Source: Flavobacteriales bacterium UBA7443 (GTDB lineage Bacteria; Bacteroidota; Bacteroidia; Flavobacteriales_D; Sanyastnellaceae). From it: a stretch of DNA of 5,397 nucleotides. The stretch lies in NCBI GenBank assembly GCA_002477505.1, contig DLQB01000086.1, positions 1 through 5,397 of the forward strand. Reading direction: 5' to 3'. The notes beneath the pieces were generated by a model that saw only the letters and a program-made list of their open reading frames with translations, ran no database searches and was not told the origin of the DNA. Within the stretch, counting starts at the first letter, position 1; every line of letters begins with the position of its first letter. Positions 1 through 5,397 of the stretch are shown here, in pieces. Made by a program: the position numbers and the translations under genes.

Positions 1-1
1 A

Positions 2-68
2 AAAGTTACCTGAATGTTTCGTGCCGCAAATGTTGCGTGTTACACCAAAGTTATTTCAATGTTTCATG
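2..68. repeat. Imperfect 22-bp direct repeat, two copies 45 bp apart
   Basis: Copy A (2-23) and copy B (47-68) match at 18 of 22 positions, sharing AAAGTTA at the start and AATGTTTC near the end. The start-to-start distance is 45 bp, about four helical turns, so the copies would face the same side of the DNA. A perfect 5-bp inverted repeat, CGCAA-ATG-TTGCG, lies between them at 25-37. They could be binding sites for a regulator, duplicated promoter elements reading leftward, or chance similarity in A+T-rich DNA. No function can be assigned. Confidence 0.45.
46..53 (-). promoter_or_regulatory. Possible leftward -7 promoter element (TAACTTTG)
   Basis: Read on the minus strand, 53-46 is TAACTTTG, a full match to the Bacteroidota -7 consensus TAnnTTTG. 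The upstream repeat copy has the near match TAACTTTT at 8-1. No good TTTG -33 element is present at the expected distance (about 20 bp to the right). No minus-strand ATG occurs between here and position 1, so any gene it serves would start outside the window. An 8-base motif can occur by chance, so this is tentative. Confidence 0.2.
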
Positions 69-125
69 TTACGGGATTGTTAACATTGCGTCATCATTCG
101 CTTTGAGCCCGTCAATGCTCACTTT

Positions 126-148
126 TTCAAAAGCTTAGGAAGCTTGAA
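126..148. other. Bulged inverted repeat (hairpin) with paired AAGCTT arms
   Basis: The left arm (126-136, TTCAAAAGCTT) pairs with the right arm (140-148, AAGCTTGAA) over about 9 bp, with a two-A bulge and a 3-base loop (AGG). AAGCTT occurs twice and is itself palindromic. No T-run follows the hairpin on either strand, so it is a poor intrinsic terminator. It could be a terminator for a gene left of the window, a protein-binding site, or chance. Confidence 0.3.
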
Positions 149-175
149 TGACCCAATGAATTTGCCGTCCATTGC

Positions 176-183
176 TATCTTCG
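176..183 (+). promoter_or_regulatory. Probable -7 promoter element for the glycerol facilitator gene
   Basis: TATCTTCG at 176-183 matches the Bacteroidota -7 consensus TAnnTTTG at all but one fixed base. It sits 21 bp before the ATG at 205, which would give a short leader of roughly 15 bases, as is common in this phylum. A clear TTTG -33 box at the usual spacing is not seen: TTTG at 161-164 is too close and TTG at 144-146 is too far. No Shine-Dalgarno sequence precedes the ATG, as is usual in Bacteroidota. Confidence 0.45.
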
Positions 184-204
184 CACCCTAAATAGAAGCG
201 GCCC

Positions 205-912
205 ATGTCTCCTTATCTCGGCGAATTTCTTGGTACTTTCCTGCTCATTTTAATGGGCGGAGGCGTAAATGCAAACCTGGATTTGGCCAAAACCAAAGGA
301 TCAGACAGCGGTTGGCTCTTGATGTCTTGGGGATGGGGTATGGCGGTGTTCCTTGGCGTTTATACAGCCATCGAATTGGGGGGCAGCGGACACCTCAATC
401 CTGCCATTTCAATCGGAATGGCCGCATTTGGAAAGCTAGACAGCACGCTACTTCTGGGCTATGTCTTCGCGCAGATGGCCGGTGCCTTTTGTGGTGCAGT
501 GGGCACGTGGGCGGCATTTCGAATGCACTTCGAAGCCACTGAGAATGCCGACCGCAAACTGGGGGTATTCAGCACATCTCCTGCCATTCGTCATGCCTCT
601 TCCAATTTTTTGACTGAGCTCATTGGCACATTTGTACTTGCCTTCGGCGCATTGGCCGCCTCAGCGCCGACCAGTTCGCTTGGGGCTCTTGATGCCCTGC
701 CCGTTGCCCTCCTTGTGGCAGGCATAGGAATGGGATTGGGGGGACCTACCGGCTACGCCATCAATCCGGCCCGAGACTTGGGACCGCGCATTGCCCACTT
801 CGTGCTGCCGATATCGGGCAAGCGCGACAGTGACTGGTCCTACAGTTGGATCCCTGTGCTTGGGCCCATTGTTGGAGCCTTGTTGGGTGTGGGTCTCTAC
901 AGCCTTCTTTAA
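205..912 (+). CDS. glpF: Aquaglyceroporin, GlpF-type glycerol facilitator (MIP family)
   Basis: This is an inner-membrane channel of the major intrinsic protein family, predicted to pass glycerol and other small uncharged solutes by facilitated diffusion. At 235 residues it is complete but a little shorter than E. coli GlpF. Both half-helix signatures are present: GHLNPA (NPA at 65-67) and GYAINPARD (NPA at 187-189). The Asp at 191 straight after NPAR is the family mark that separates aquaglyceroporins from water-only aquaporins. Aligned by eye to E. coli GlpF, the selectivity-filter positions are Trp42, Gly175, Tyr184 and Arg190 (W-G-F-R in GlpF), so the wide, half-aromatic glycerol filter is kept with Tyr for Phe. 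Six hydrophobic helices fit the usual pattern, and the N-terminal SPYLGEFLGTFLLI is typical of helix 1. The ATG at 205 is chosen because that helix begins just after it. No glpK or glpD neighbour is visible, and the next gene is convergent. The family is secure; glycerol as main substrate is inferred from the filter. Confidence 0.93.
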   Translation: MSPYLGEFLGTFLLILMGGGVNANLDLAKTKGSDSGWLLMSWGWGMAVFLGVYTAIELGGSGHLNPAISIGMAAFGKLDSTLLLGYVFAQMAGAFCGAVGTWAAFRMHFEATENADRKLGVFSTSPAIRHASSNFLTELIGTFVLAFGALAASAPTSSLGALDALPVALLVAGIGMGLGGPTGYAINPARDLGPRIAHFVLPISGKRDSDWSYSWIPVLGPIVGALLGVGLYSLL

Positions 913-973
913 TACGAAATTCGCACCGTACGACGCGCACTGGCGGAGTTGAGCACGCTCTGAGAATCGCTTC
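913..973. other. Convergent intergenic gap between glpF-like and receptor genes
   Basis: These 61 bp separate the stop of the channel gene from the stop (TAG on the minus strand, 974-976) of the receptor gene. Both genes end here, so a terminator working in both directions would be expected. The only inverted repeat seen is the weak GAGC-AC-GCTC at 951-960, with no T-run, so no convincing intrinsic terminator can be called. Confidence 0.6.
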
Positions 974-3900
974 CTAATTCTCTTTTGTGAAGTTGTAGGA
1001 CAATCCGAGCGAGAAGGTTCTCCCCAAATTGAAACGCTGAAAATTGTACTCTTCCCCTTTGAATGAGTATACCCTGCGGAAGTCGGAATCCATCAAGTTT
1101 CTGCCCTTCACCTTGACCACCAGGCGATCTCCAAACGACTTGTTTACGCTCACATCAAGCGCTGCTCGCGGCTGATCGTACACATCGGGGGTGCCACCTG
1201 GAGTGATCAACACGAGCTTGGGACCGCTGATGTTGAAGCCGGCATTCATGCTCAAACCTCTGTCGGCATGGGTGTAATTCAGAATGCTATTGATGATGTA
1301 GGGAGACTGACCGTACATCGGACGGGTCTCATCGTGGTCCGGATCGGTGGCACGAATCTCCATCAGTTCGTCTTCCGCAATGCTCGTGGCGCTTTGAATG
1401 TACGTGGCGTTGAAGGCGAAATTGAAGGCACTGAGTTTTTCGCTCAAAAACCCGAGATTCTTCTTGGCTTCGAATTCCAAACCAAAGAGCTGGGCCTCGC
1501 CCACGTTTTTCCAAGTAATCTCTGTATTTGCCGCAGTGGAAATGATGACCTGCTCGATCGGATCATTGAAGTGCTTGTAGAATGCACTCAACGAAAGCAG
1601 TTCACGCAAGCGAGGAAACACCTCGATGCGACCGTCGATGTTCACGATCTTGGTTCGATTCAAATCCGTATTGCCCGTTTGCTGTTCTTGGATTTCAAAA
1701 TCAAACACCGAGAACGGCGCCTTCTCTCGAAACAGCGGACGCGCCACACTTTGGCTGGCAGAAAAACGGAGGTTGGTGCTGCTGTAATCTTCCTCTCGCA
1801 ACTTGAAGGTCATGTTCAAGGACGGCAAGACGTCCACCACATTCAAAGTGCCCAAGAAATTTTCTTGGAGCTCGGGCAGCAACGTTTCATCATTCAGTTT
1901 GTCGCTCTCCAATCGCATATCCGTAGCCTCTACGCGCACCCCTCCGTTCAGCCTGAGCTTCTCGGTCGGCGCAAAGTTTACCATGGAATAAATGCCCATC
2001 ACAGACTGGCTCGCATCATAGCTGTTTTGGATGTCCGTGTCGTCGCGCAGATACAGATAATTGGTCGCCTCTGCGGACGTGCCCGGAATCACATTCATGT
2101 TTTCGTGACTGAAATAATCGTTGGGATTTCCGTTGTACTCAACTCCCTGAGAAACAAAACTGTAGCGGTTTTCAGAATAATCCCGCGTGCGACGAACCCA
2201 TGAACCACCCAACATCAATTTGTTGTCCTCGCCCCAATCACGCGCAATCGGCTGTTCGAAGTTCAACTTCAAATCGAGTGTGGTGTTGTGCATGTGTCTA
2301 AAGAAGCGCGTCGGAGATGGATACAGGTTGTCTTGAATGCTGTAGGACACCTCATTGGACTCCGCTTCGGCCACCGTGTAATCTGGGAAGTATTCCGTCA
2401 AGTTCTCGCCGTCTGCAAGCAGAGCCAACGCATCATCGGTGACATCATTCCCCTCGGCATCGGTGTATACCACTCCTCCTGGCAGCTCTTCATAGCTATT
2501 GATGAAAAGCCGCAAATCTGGCGTTGTTTGTTTGCCAACGGTGTACGACGAACTCCAGGCAACCTTGTGGTTGCGCTGATCGCTCAATCTGTGCTCGCCG
2601 CGCAATTGAAAAATATTCATCCCACGCTCCAGATAACGCTGCTGACGCTGTTGTTGTCCCAAGCCCACCGCATCACTCGGGTTGATGCCGTCTTGATGGC
2701 GCGCATCGTTGATCCCCGACGCATTCGGCATGAACGTTAGGCCAATCTTGCTGTTGCTGCTCAAGTCATACCCGAGGTTGAACAAAGCCGACGTATACAC
2801 GGACCTTGTGCCCCGCGCATCAGAAAACTGACGCTGCACATCCAATTCACTCTTTTCTGCTTCAGATCCAGTGAGCAAGAACCGACCCGTATTGCCGTTG
2901 TCGTAAAACTGATTATTCGCCTTGTATTGAAATCCAAAATTGTACCCCAGAGAGCGACCAAAGAGTTTGGTGACATTTCCGAAAGCGATGCTCTTCGACA
3001 GGTTCAGCGGTGCTGCAATCTTCAGCGGCTCCCATGTGTTTCCAAAAGCCTGCGTTTGCTGCGACAGCCGCCGGTTTTGCTGTTCCCGAATGGCGGTCAT
3101 GAATTCATTGTTGACCTGCCCCACGTTGTCAATCCCTTCAATGGCGTTCACGATACTGGAGATGGAAGTCTGCCCTTCTCCCGATCCAATGTCGGCCGCC
3201 GATGACACGCCCAAGTCATTCAATTCGTCTCCAAAACGAGCCAAGACGAGCGCATCATAATAATTGGAGTATTGCGGCGACAAAATCTCTTCTCCCAAGA
3301 CACCCTCTGGAATGTCGAGGGCTCCGTTGTCCCAACCAAAGGCTTGGGTATTCCCAGCATAACTGGTGATGAAATTGTCGTTGAACGTCGCATTCGTATT
3401 GAATCCCGTTGAGGTGGAATAGTTGAAGGTGAAACTGTCCGGAAAGTCCTTGGTGAGCACGTTGAGATACGCACCGGAGTAATTCGAAGGCAAATTGGCG
3501 TTGAGTGTTTTGACTACGACCAGATTGTCGACGAGGTTTGTTGGAAAAAGATCCATCGACACCGAACTCCTTTTGGGGTCAAGCGATGGGATTTCGGCGC
3601 CATTCAATGCTGTGCGCACGTACCGATCGCTCAGTCCTCTCACCACCACGAAGTTGCCCATGGTATAAACTCCACTGACGCGTTTGATGGCACTGCTCAC
3701 GTCGCTGTCGCCGTTCTTTTGGATGTCTTGGGAAGAGACATAATCGATCATGGAAGTCTCTTTCTTTTTGACATTTTCCATGTACACGGCATTCGAACGA
3801 TTTTGCCGCACAGCCACAATGGCCTCGTTTTCAATGGCAATGACCGCCGATTCCATGGCAAAGTCCAAGACAACGGTTTCGTTGTCGCCCACCACCACTT

Positions 3901-4174
3901 CTTGTTCGATTGTATTGTAAGCGATGAACCTACCGACCACTTTGTACGTTCCTGCAGACAATCCCGTGAGGGCATAATTGCCATCAAAATCGCTCATGGT
4001 ACCGGTGCTGTTGGACTCCAAAATGATGGTGGCTCCCAACAGGAGTTCTCCGGTGGCTTTGTCCGTGACCGTGCCCTGGATTGAGCCCTGACTCGCGCCC
4101 TGACTCGTGCCTTGGGCTGCGGCTGCAATCCACGCGAACATTGAAAGGGCAAAGACGAAATGTTTCTTGTACAT
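974..4174 (-). CDS. TonB-dependent outer-membrane receptor with N-terminal carboxypeptidase-regulatory-like domain
   Basis: This is a complete 1066-residue outer-membrane transporter, predicted to import a surface-bound ligand using TonB-ExbBD energy. In order: a signal peptide at about 1-21 (basic MYKKH, hydrophobic core, AAAAQ); a four-residue QGxx repeat at 21-34; a carboxypeptidase-regulatory-like beta-sandwich at about 33-110 (GTVTDKATGELLLGATI, DFDGNYALTGLSAGTY); a possible TonB box near 116-124 (ENEAIVAVR); a plug at about 135-245 with VRGLSDRY (178-185) and NGAEIPSLDP (191-200); then a 22-strand barrel predicted from about 250 to a final aromatic strand, LGLSYNF. The plug resembles the VRGLs-RY type of large TBDTs rather than classical SusC, and no SusD gene follows. 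The ATG at 4174 is chosen because the signal peptide begins there; no Shine-Dalgarno is seen. The gene starts 57 bp after a T9SS-exported surface protein on the same strand, so the two are likely an operon and may act together. The ligand is unknown; it could be an oligosaccharide, a peptide or an organophosphate or metal complex. Confidence 0.93.
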   Translation of the reverse strand: MYKKHFVFALSMFAWIAAAAQGTSQGASQGSIQGTVTDKATGELLLGATIILESNSTGTMSDFDGNYALTGLSAGTYKVVGRFIAYNTIEQEVVVGDNETVVLDFAMESAVIAIENEAIVAVRQNRSNAVYMENVKKKETSMIDYVSSQDIQKNGDSDVSSAIKRVSGVYTMGNFVVVRGLSDRYVRTALNGAEIPSLDPKRSSVSMDLFPTNLVDNLVVVKTLNANLPSNYSGAYLNVLTKDFPDSFTFNYSTSTGFNTNATFNDNFITSYAGNTQAFGWDNGALDIPEGVLGEEILSPQYSNYYDALVLARFGDELNDLGVSSAADIGSGEGQTSISSIVNAIEGIDNVGQVNNEFMTAIREQQNRRLSQQTQAFGNTWEPLKIAAPLNLSKSIAFGNVTKLFGRSLGYNFGFQYKANNQFYDNGNTGRFLLTGSEAEKSELDVQRQFSDARGTRSVYTSALFNLGYDLSSNSKIGLTFMPNASGINDARHQDGINPSDAVGLGQQQRQQRYLERGMNIFQLRGEHRLSDQRNHKVAWSSSYTVGKQTTPDLRLFINSYEELPGGVVYTDAEGNDVTDDALALLADGENLTEYFPDYTVAEAESNEVSYSIQDNLYPSPTRFFRHMHNTTLDLKLNFEQPIARDWGEDNKLMLGGSWVRRTRDYSENRYSFVSQGVEYNGNPNDYFSHENMNVIPGTSAEATNYLYLRDDTDIQNSYDASQSVMGIYSMVNFAPTEKLRLNGGVRVEATDMRLESDKLNDETLLPELQENFLGTLNVVDVLPSLNMTFKLREEDYSSTNLRFSASQSVARPLFREKAPFSVFDFEIQEQQTGNTDLNRTKIVNIDGRIEVFPRLRELLSLSAFYKHFNDPIEQVIISTAANTEITWKNVGEAQLFGLEFEAKKNLGFLSEKLSAFNFAFNATYIQSATSIAEDELMEIRATDPDHDETRPMYGQSPYIINSILNYTHADRGLSMNAGFNISGPKLVLITPGGTPDVYDQPRAALDVSVNKSFGDRLVVKVKGRNLMDSDFRRVYSFKGEEYNFQRFNLGRTFSLGLSYNFTKEN
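4073..4114 (-). repeat. 12-bp coding microrepeat (QGxx) at the mature receptor N-terminus
   Basis: Read on the minus strand, residues 21-34 are QGTS-QGAS-QGSI-QG, with a 12-base period (CAGGGC or CAAGGC followed by a variable pair of codons). The repeat sits between the signal peptide cleavage region and the first strand of the regulatory-like domain, whose opening QGTV is the last partial unit. It probably arose by in-frame duplication of the domain's own start. It would lengthen a flexible linker without altering the fold. Confidence 0.7.
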
Positions 4175-4231
4175 AGCGAGCGAATTCAGGAATGATTCAA
4201 GTGAAAAAATGACGGGCGATTGGGTTCAAAC
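4175..4231 (-). other. Short intergenic gap inside the probable surface-protein/receptor operon
   Basis: These 57 bp lie between the TGA stop of the surface-protein gene (4232-4234) and the receptor ATG (4172-4174). No hairpin with a T-run is visible, nor any convincing promoter: minus-strand TTTG (4230-4227) is followed by only a two-mismatch -7 candidate. Absence of a terminator and the small distance support read-through transcription. No Shine-Dalgarno sequence is seen before the receptor start. Confidence 0.5.
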
Positions 4232-5397
4232 TCATTCGATGATGAGGCGCGCATGGAATGTTTCAGCCCCGTTTTCAACGCTCATGATGTACATCCCCGA
4301 AACCGCATCCGCAGCATAGCATTCCACCACCCTGCCGCTTGCAGCATTGACCTGTTCACGGAACACGAGCTTTCCGCTCAGGTCAACCAACCGGATCACA
4401 GCATTGGCCAAGTTGGCTTCGAAGCGAACGCTAAACGCACCGTTGGATGGGTTGGGATAAATTTGGAATGTAGAAGTCTCTGCTTCTTGGATGTAGGTGC
4501 TGCAACCGAGGAACCCTCGGGCTGAAAGCATCGACCAGCCGTCCAACCATGTGCAATCTTCAGAAGGATCAAACGCACCGGGGTAATCCACTTGGTCAAA
4601 CCAAGGATTCGTTGCCGCGGTGCCCCCGAGAAGTGCTTCGCTCGGCACAAGATCCAGTAGCCCAGAACCTTCGCTGATGGCATAATTCAAACCCGAAGCC
4701 GTCACCACATTGCTGTTTCCAGCAAATGAAGCTTCGAGGGCAGCGGCTGATGCATCCGCAGCTTCTGTTGAATCTGCGGCACTCGACCAACCTGATCCCA
4801 TGGTGATGGTGAACAAGTCGCTTGCTCCTGCATCCAATCCAAGGCCCGTGCACCCATCGAACACATTGCCTGCAAACGCAATCTCGTTGTTTGCAAAACG
4901 CTCATATGAGTCTTCTCCTGAGGCGAGGTTTTCAATGTCAACTCCTTTGCCCCAATTGTAAAAAATCGAATTGTGGTACTCCCCACCTGCGTTGTCCCGG
5001 AACGTGAGCGCTCGACGTCCTGCATCGGAACCTCGGCCCATGTAGGTCGCGTTGTAAATGACGGGATGCGCATACGGCAGGCCATCTTCGGGATCGGTGC
5101 CGCCGTCGTGTTCGCCACCGCGATCGCCTTCTCCCTCCTCTTGGACGGTGCACCAAAACTGCCCGTACCCTCTCCATCCTTCATCATAATCGAACGAGTC
5201 GTCTCCACAAAAAGCGGTAACCACGTGTTTGATGGATGCCGTTCCACCAAAGAATTCCACTCCGTCATCCGCATTGGAAATGACTTCAATGAATTCGAGG
5301 TTGGTGCCTGCTCCCACTCCGCCCAAGGTCAAGCCATTGATTTCGTTGCCCGCACCGATATCTGTACCTCCGTGACGGATGGACACGTACGTGACGG
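4232..5397 (-). CDS. T9SS-sorted beta-helix-like surface protein (5' end outside the window)
   Basis: The gene runs off the right edge. The frame stays open to the last base, and a GTG at 5386 is internal, since VTY precedes it in the same repetitive domain. About 387 C-terminal residues are seen; a signal peptide and further N-terminal domain are expected beyond the edge. Residues below count from the GTG codon. The first part (about 1-200) is Gly/Asn/Asp-rich with short beta-strand repeats (IRHGGTDI, NEINGLTLGGVG, ADDGVEFFGG), as in right-handed beta-helix proteins of Bacteroidota. Acidic motifs GDDSFDYDEG (61-70) and GDRGGEHDGGTDPE (87-100) could bind Ca2+ or another metal. A linker with VDYPGAFDP (266-274) and WLDGW (280-284) follows, then a type A T9SS sorting domain at about 309-384 (IYPNPSNGAF, VDLSGKLV, SGMYIMSV). 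The protein should therefore cross the outer membrane by T9SS and be released or anchored at the surface. It is followed by the TonB receptor gene, which suggests ligand capture or processing for import. No catalytic site is recognised, and an enzyme role is neither shown nor excluded. Confidence 0.85.
   Translation of the reverse strand, partial: VTYVSIRHGGTDIGAGNEINGLTLGGVGAGTNLEFIEVISNADDGVEFFGGTASIKHVVTAFCGDDSFDYDEGWRGYGQFWCTVQEEGEGDRGGEHDGGTDPEDGLPYAHPVIYNATYMGRGSDAGRRALTFRDNAGGEYHNSIFYNWGKGVDIENLASGEDSYERFANNEIAFAGNVFDGCTGLGLDAGASDLFTITMGSGWSSAADSTEAADASAAALEASFAGNSNVVTASGLNYAISEGSGLLDLVPSEALLGGTAATNPWFDQVDYPGAFDPSEDCTWLDGWSMLSARGFLGCSTYIQEAETSTFQIYPNPSNGAFSVRFEANLANAVIRLVDLSGKLVFREQVNAASGRVVECYAADAVSGMYIMSVENGAETFHARLIIE

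Larger units (their letters stand above)
1..204. other. Non-coding region upstream of the glycerol facilitator gene
   Basis: This is the left edge of the window, with no convincing coding frame on either strand. It is more A+T-rich than the genes beside it. It holds two copies of an imperfect 22-bp direct repeat (2-23 and 47-68), a short inverted repeat (25-37), an 8-bp palindrome TGTTAACA (78-85), a bulged hairpin (126-148) and a likely -7 promoter element (176-183) for the gene at 205. A gene may lie to the left, outside the window, so this could be a divergent or a tandem intergenic region. Confidence 0.7.

Noticed and set aside
312..542. A 76-codon plus-strand open frame within the channel gene
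   Set aside because: It overlaps the MIP channel out of frame, and the channel's NPA motifs and helices settle which frame is real.
951..960. GAGC-AC-GCTC as a terminator between the convergent genes
   Set aside because: The stem is only 4 bp with a 2-base loop and no T-run on either strand.
1268..2203. A 311-codon open frame on the plus strand, antisense to the receptor gene
   Set aside because: It lies wholly inside the well-supported receptor gene, has no recognisable domain and an Arg/His/Val/Ile-rich composition typical of antisense reading, and has no promoter signal.
2288..2740. A 150-codon plus-strand open frame inside the receptor gene
   Set aside because: It is a shadow of the receptor barrel coding sequence, with no family resemblance or upstream signal.
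4195..4231. Possible internal promoter before the receptor gene (TTTG at 4230-4227 with a T-rich stretch 17 bp on)
   Set aside because: The candidate -7 element differs from TAnnTTTG at two fixed bases, so the match is too weak to call.
4702..5289. A 195-codon minus-strand open frame overlapping the surface-protein gene in another frame
   Set aside because: The overlapping frame carries the clear beta-helix and T9SS sorting signatures; this one shows low-information Arg/Ser/Thr-rich sequence.
5384..5386. GTG as the start codon of the surface protein
   Set aside because: The frame continues open to the window edge with residues that fit the same repeat domain (VTYVSIRHGG), and there is no signal peptide after the GTG, as a T9SS cargo would need.

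Overview
The window looks like a chromosomal segment of a Bacteroidota bacterium, probably a marine or free-living member of the Flavobacteriales. The main evidence is a C-terminal type IX secretion (T9SS) type A sorting domain, a secretion route confined to this phylum. Supporting evidence is a TonB-dependent receptor (TBDT) with the N-terminal carboxypeptidase-regulatory-like domain typical of Bacteroidota, the lack of clear Shine-Dalgarno sequences, and a TAnnTTTG-like -7 element. G+C is about one half by eye. Genus cannot be set from the sequence alone.

Layout: positions 1-204 are non-coding and hold an imperfect 22-bp direct repeat, small palindromes, a hairpin and a probable promoter. 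Positions 205-912 (+) encode an intact aquaglyceroporin of the GlpF type. A 61-bp gap (913-973) separates it from a convergent gene. Positions 974-4174 (-) encode a complete 1066-residue outer-membrane TBDT. After a 57-bp gap (4175-4231), positions 4232-5397 (-) encode the C-terminal ~387 residues of a secreted, T9SS-anchored, beta-helix-like surface protein. Its N-terminus lies beyond the right edge.

The two minus-strand genes are probably co-transcribed, with the surface protein first and the receptor second. The likely arrangement is a cell-surface protein paired with a TonB-driven importer. It resembles a SusC/SusD pair in logic, but no SusD-type lipoprotein or polysaccharide-degrading enzyme is visible, so the substrate is unknown. 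The glycerol channel is convergent with this pair and is probably an unrelated unit. No glycerol kinase or glycerol-3-phosphate dehydrogenase is visible beside it.

No tRNA, rRNA, CRISPR array, insertion sequence or phage gene is visible. The most interesting element is the receptor plus surface-protein pair. This type of pairing is familiar in Bacteroidota genomes, but to my knowledge its ligand is not established.
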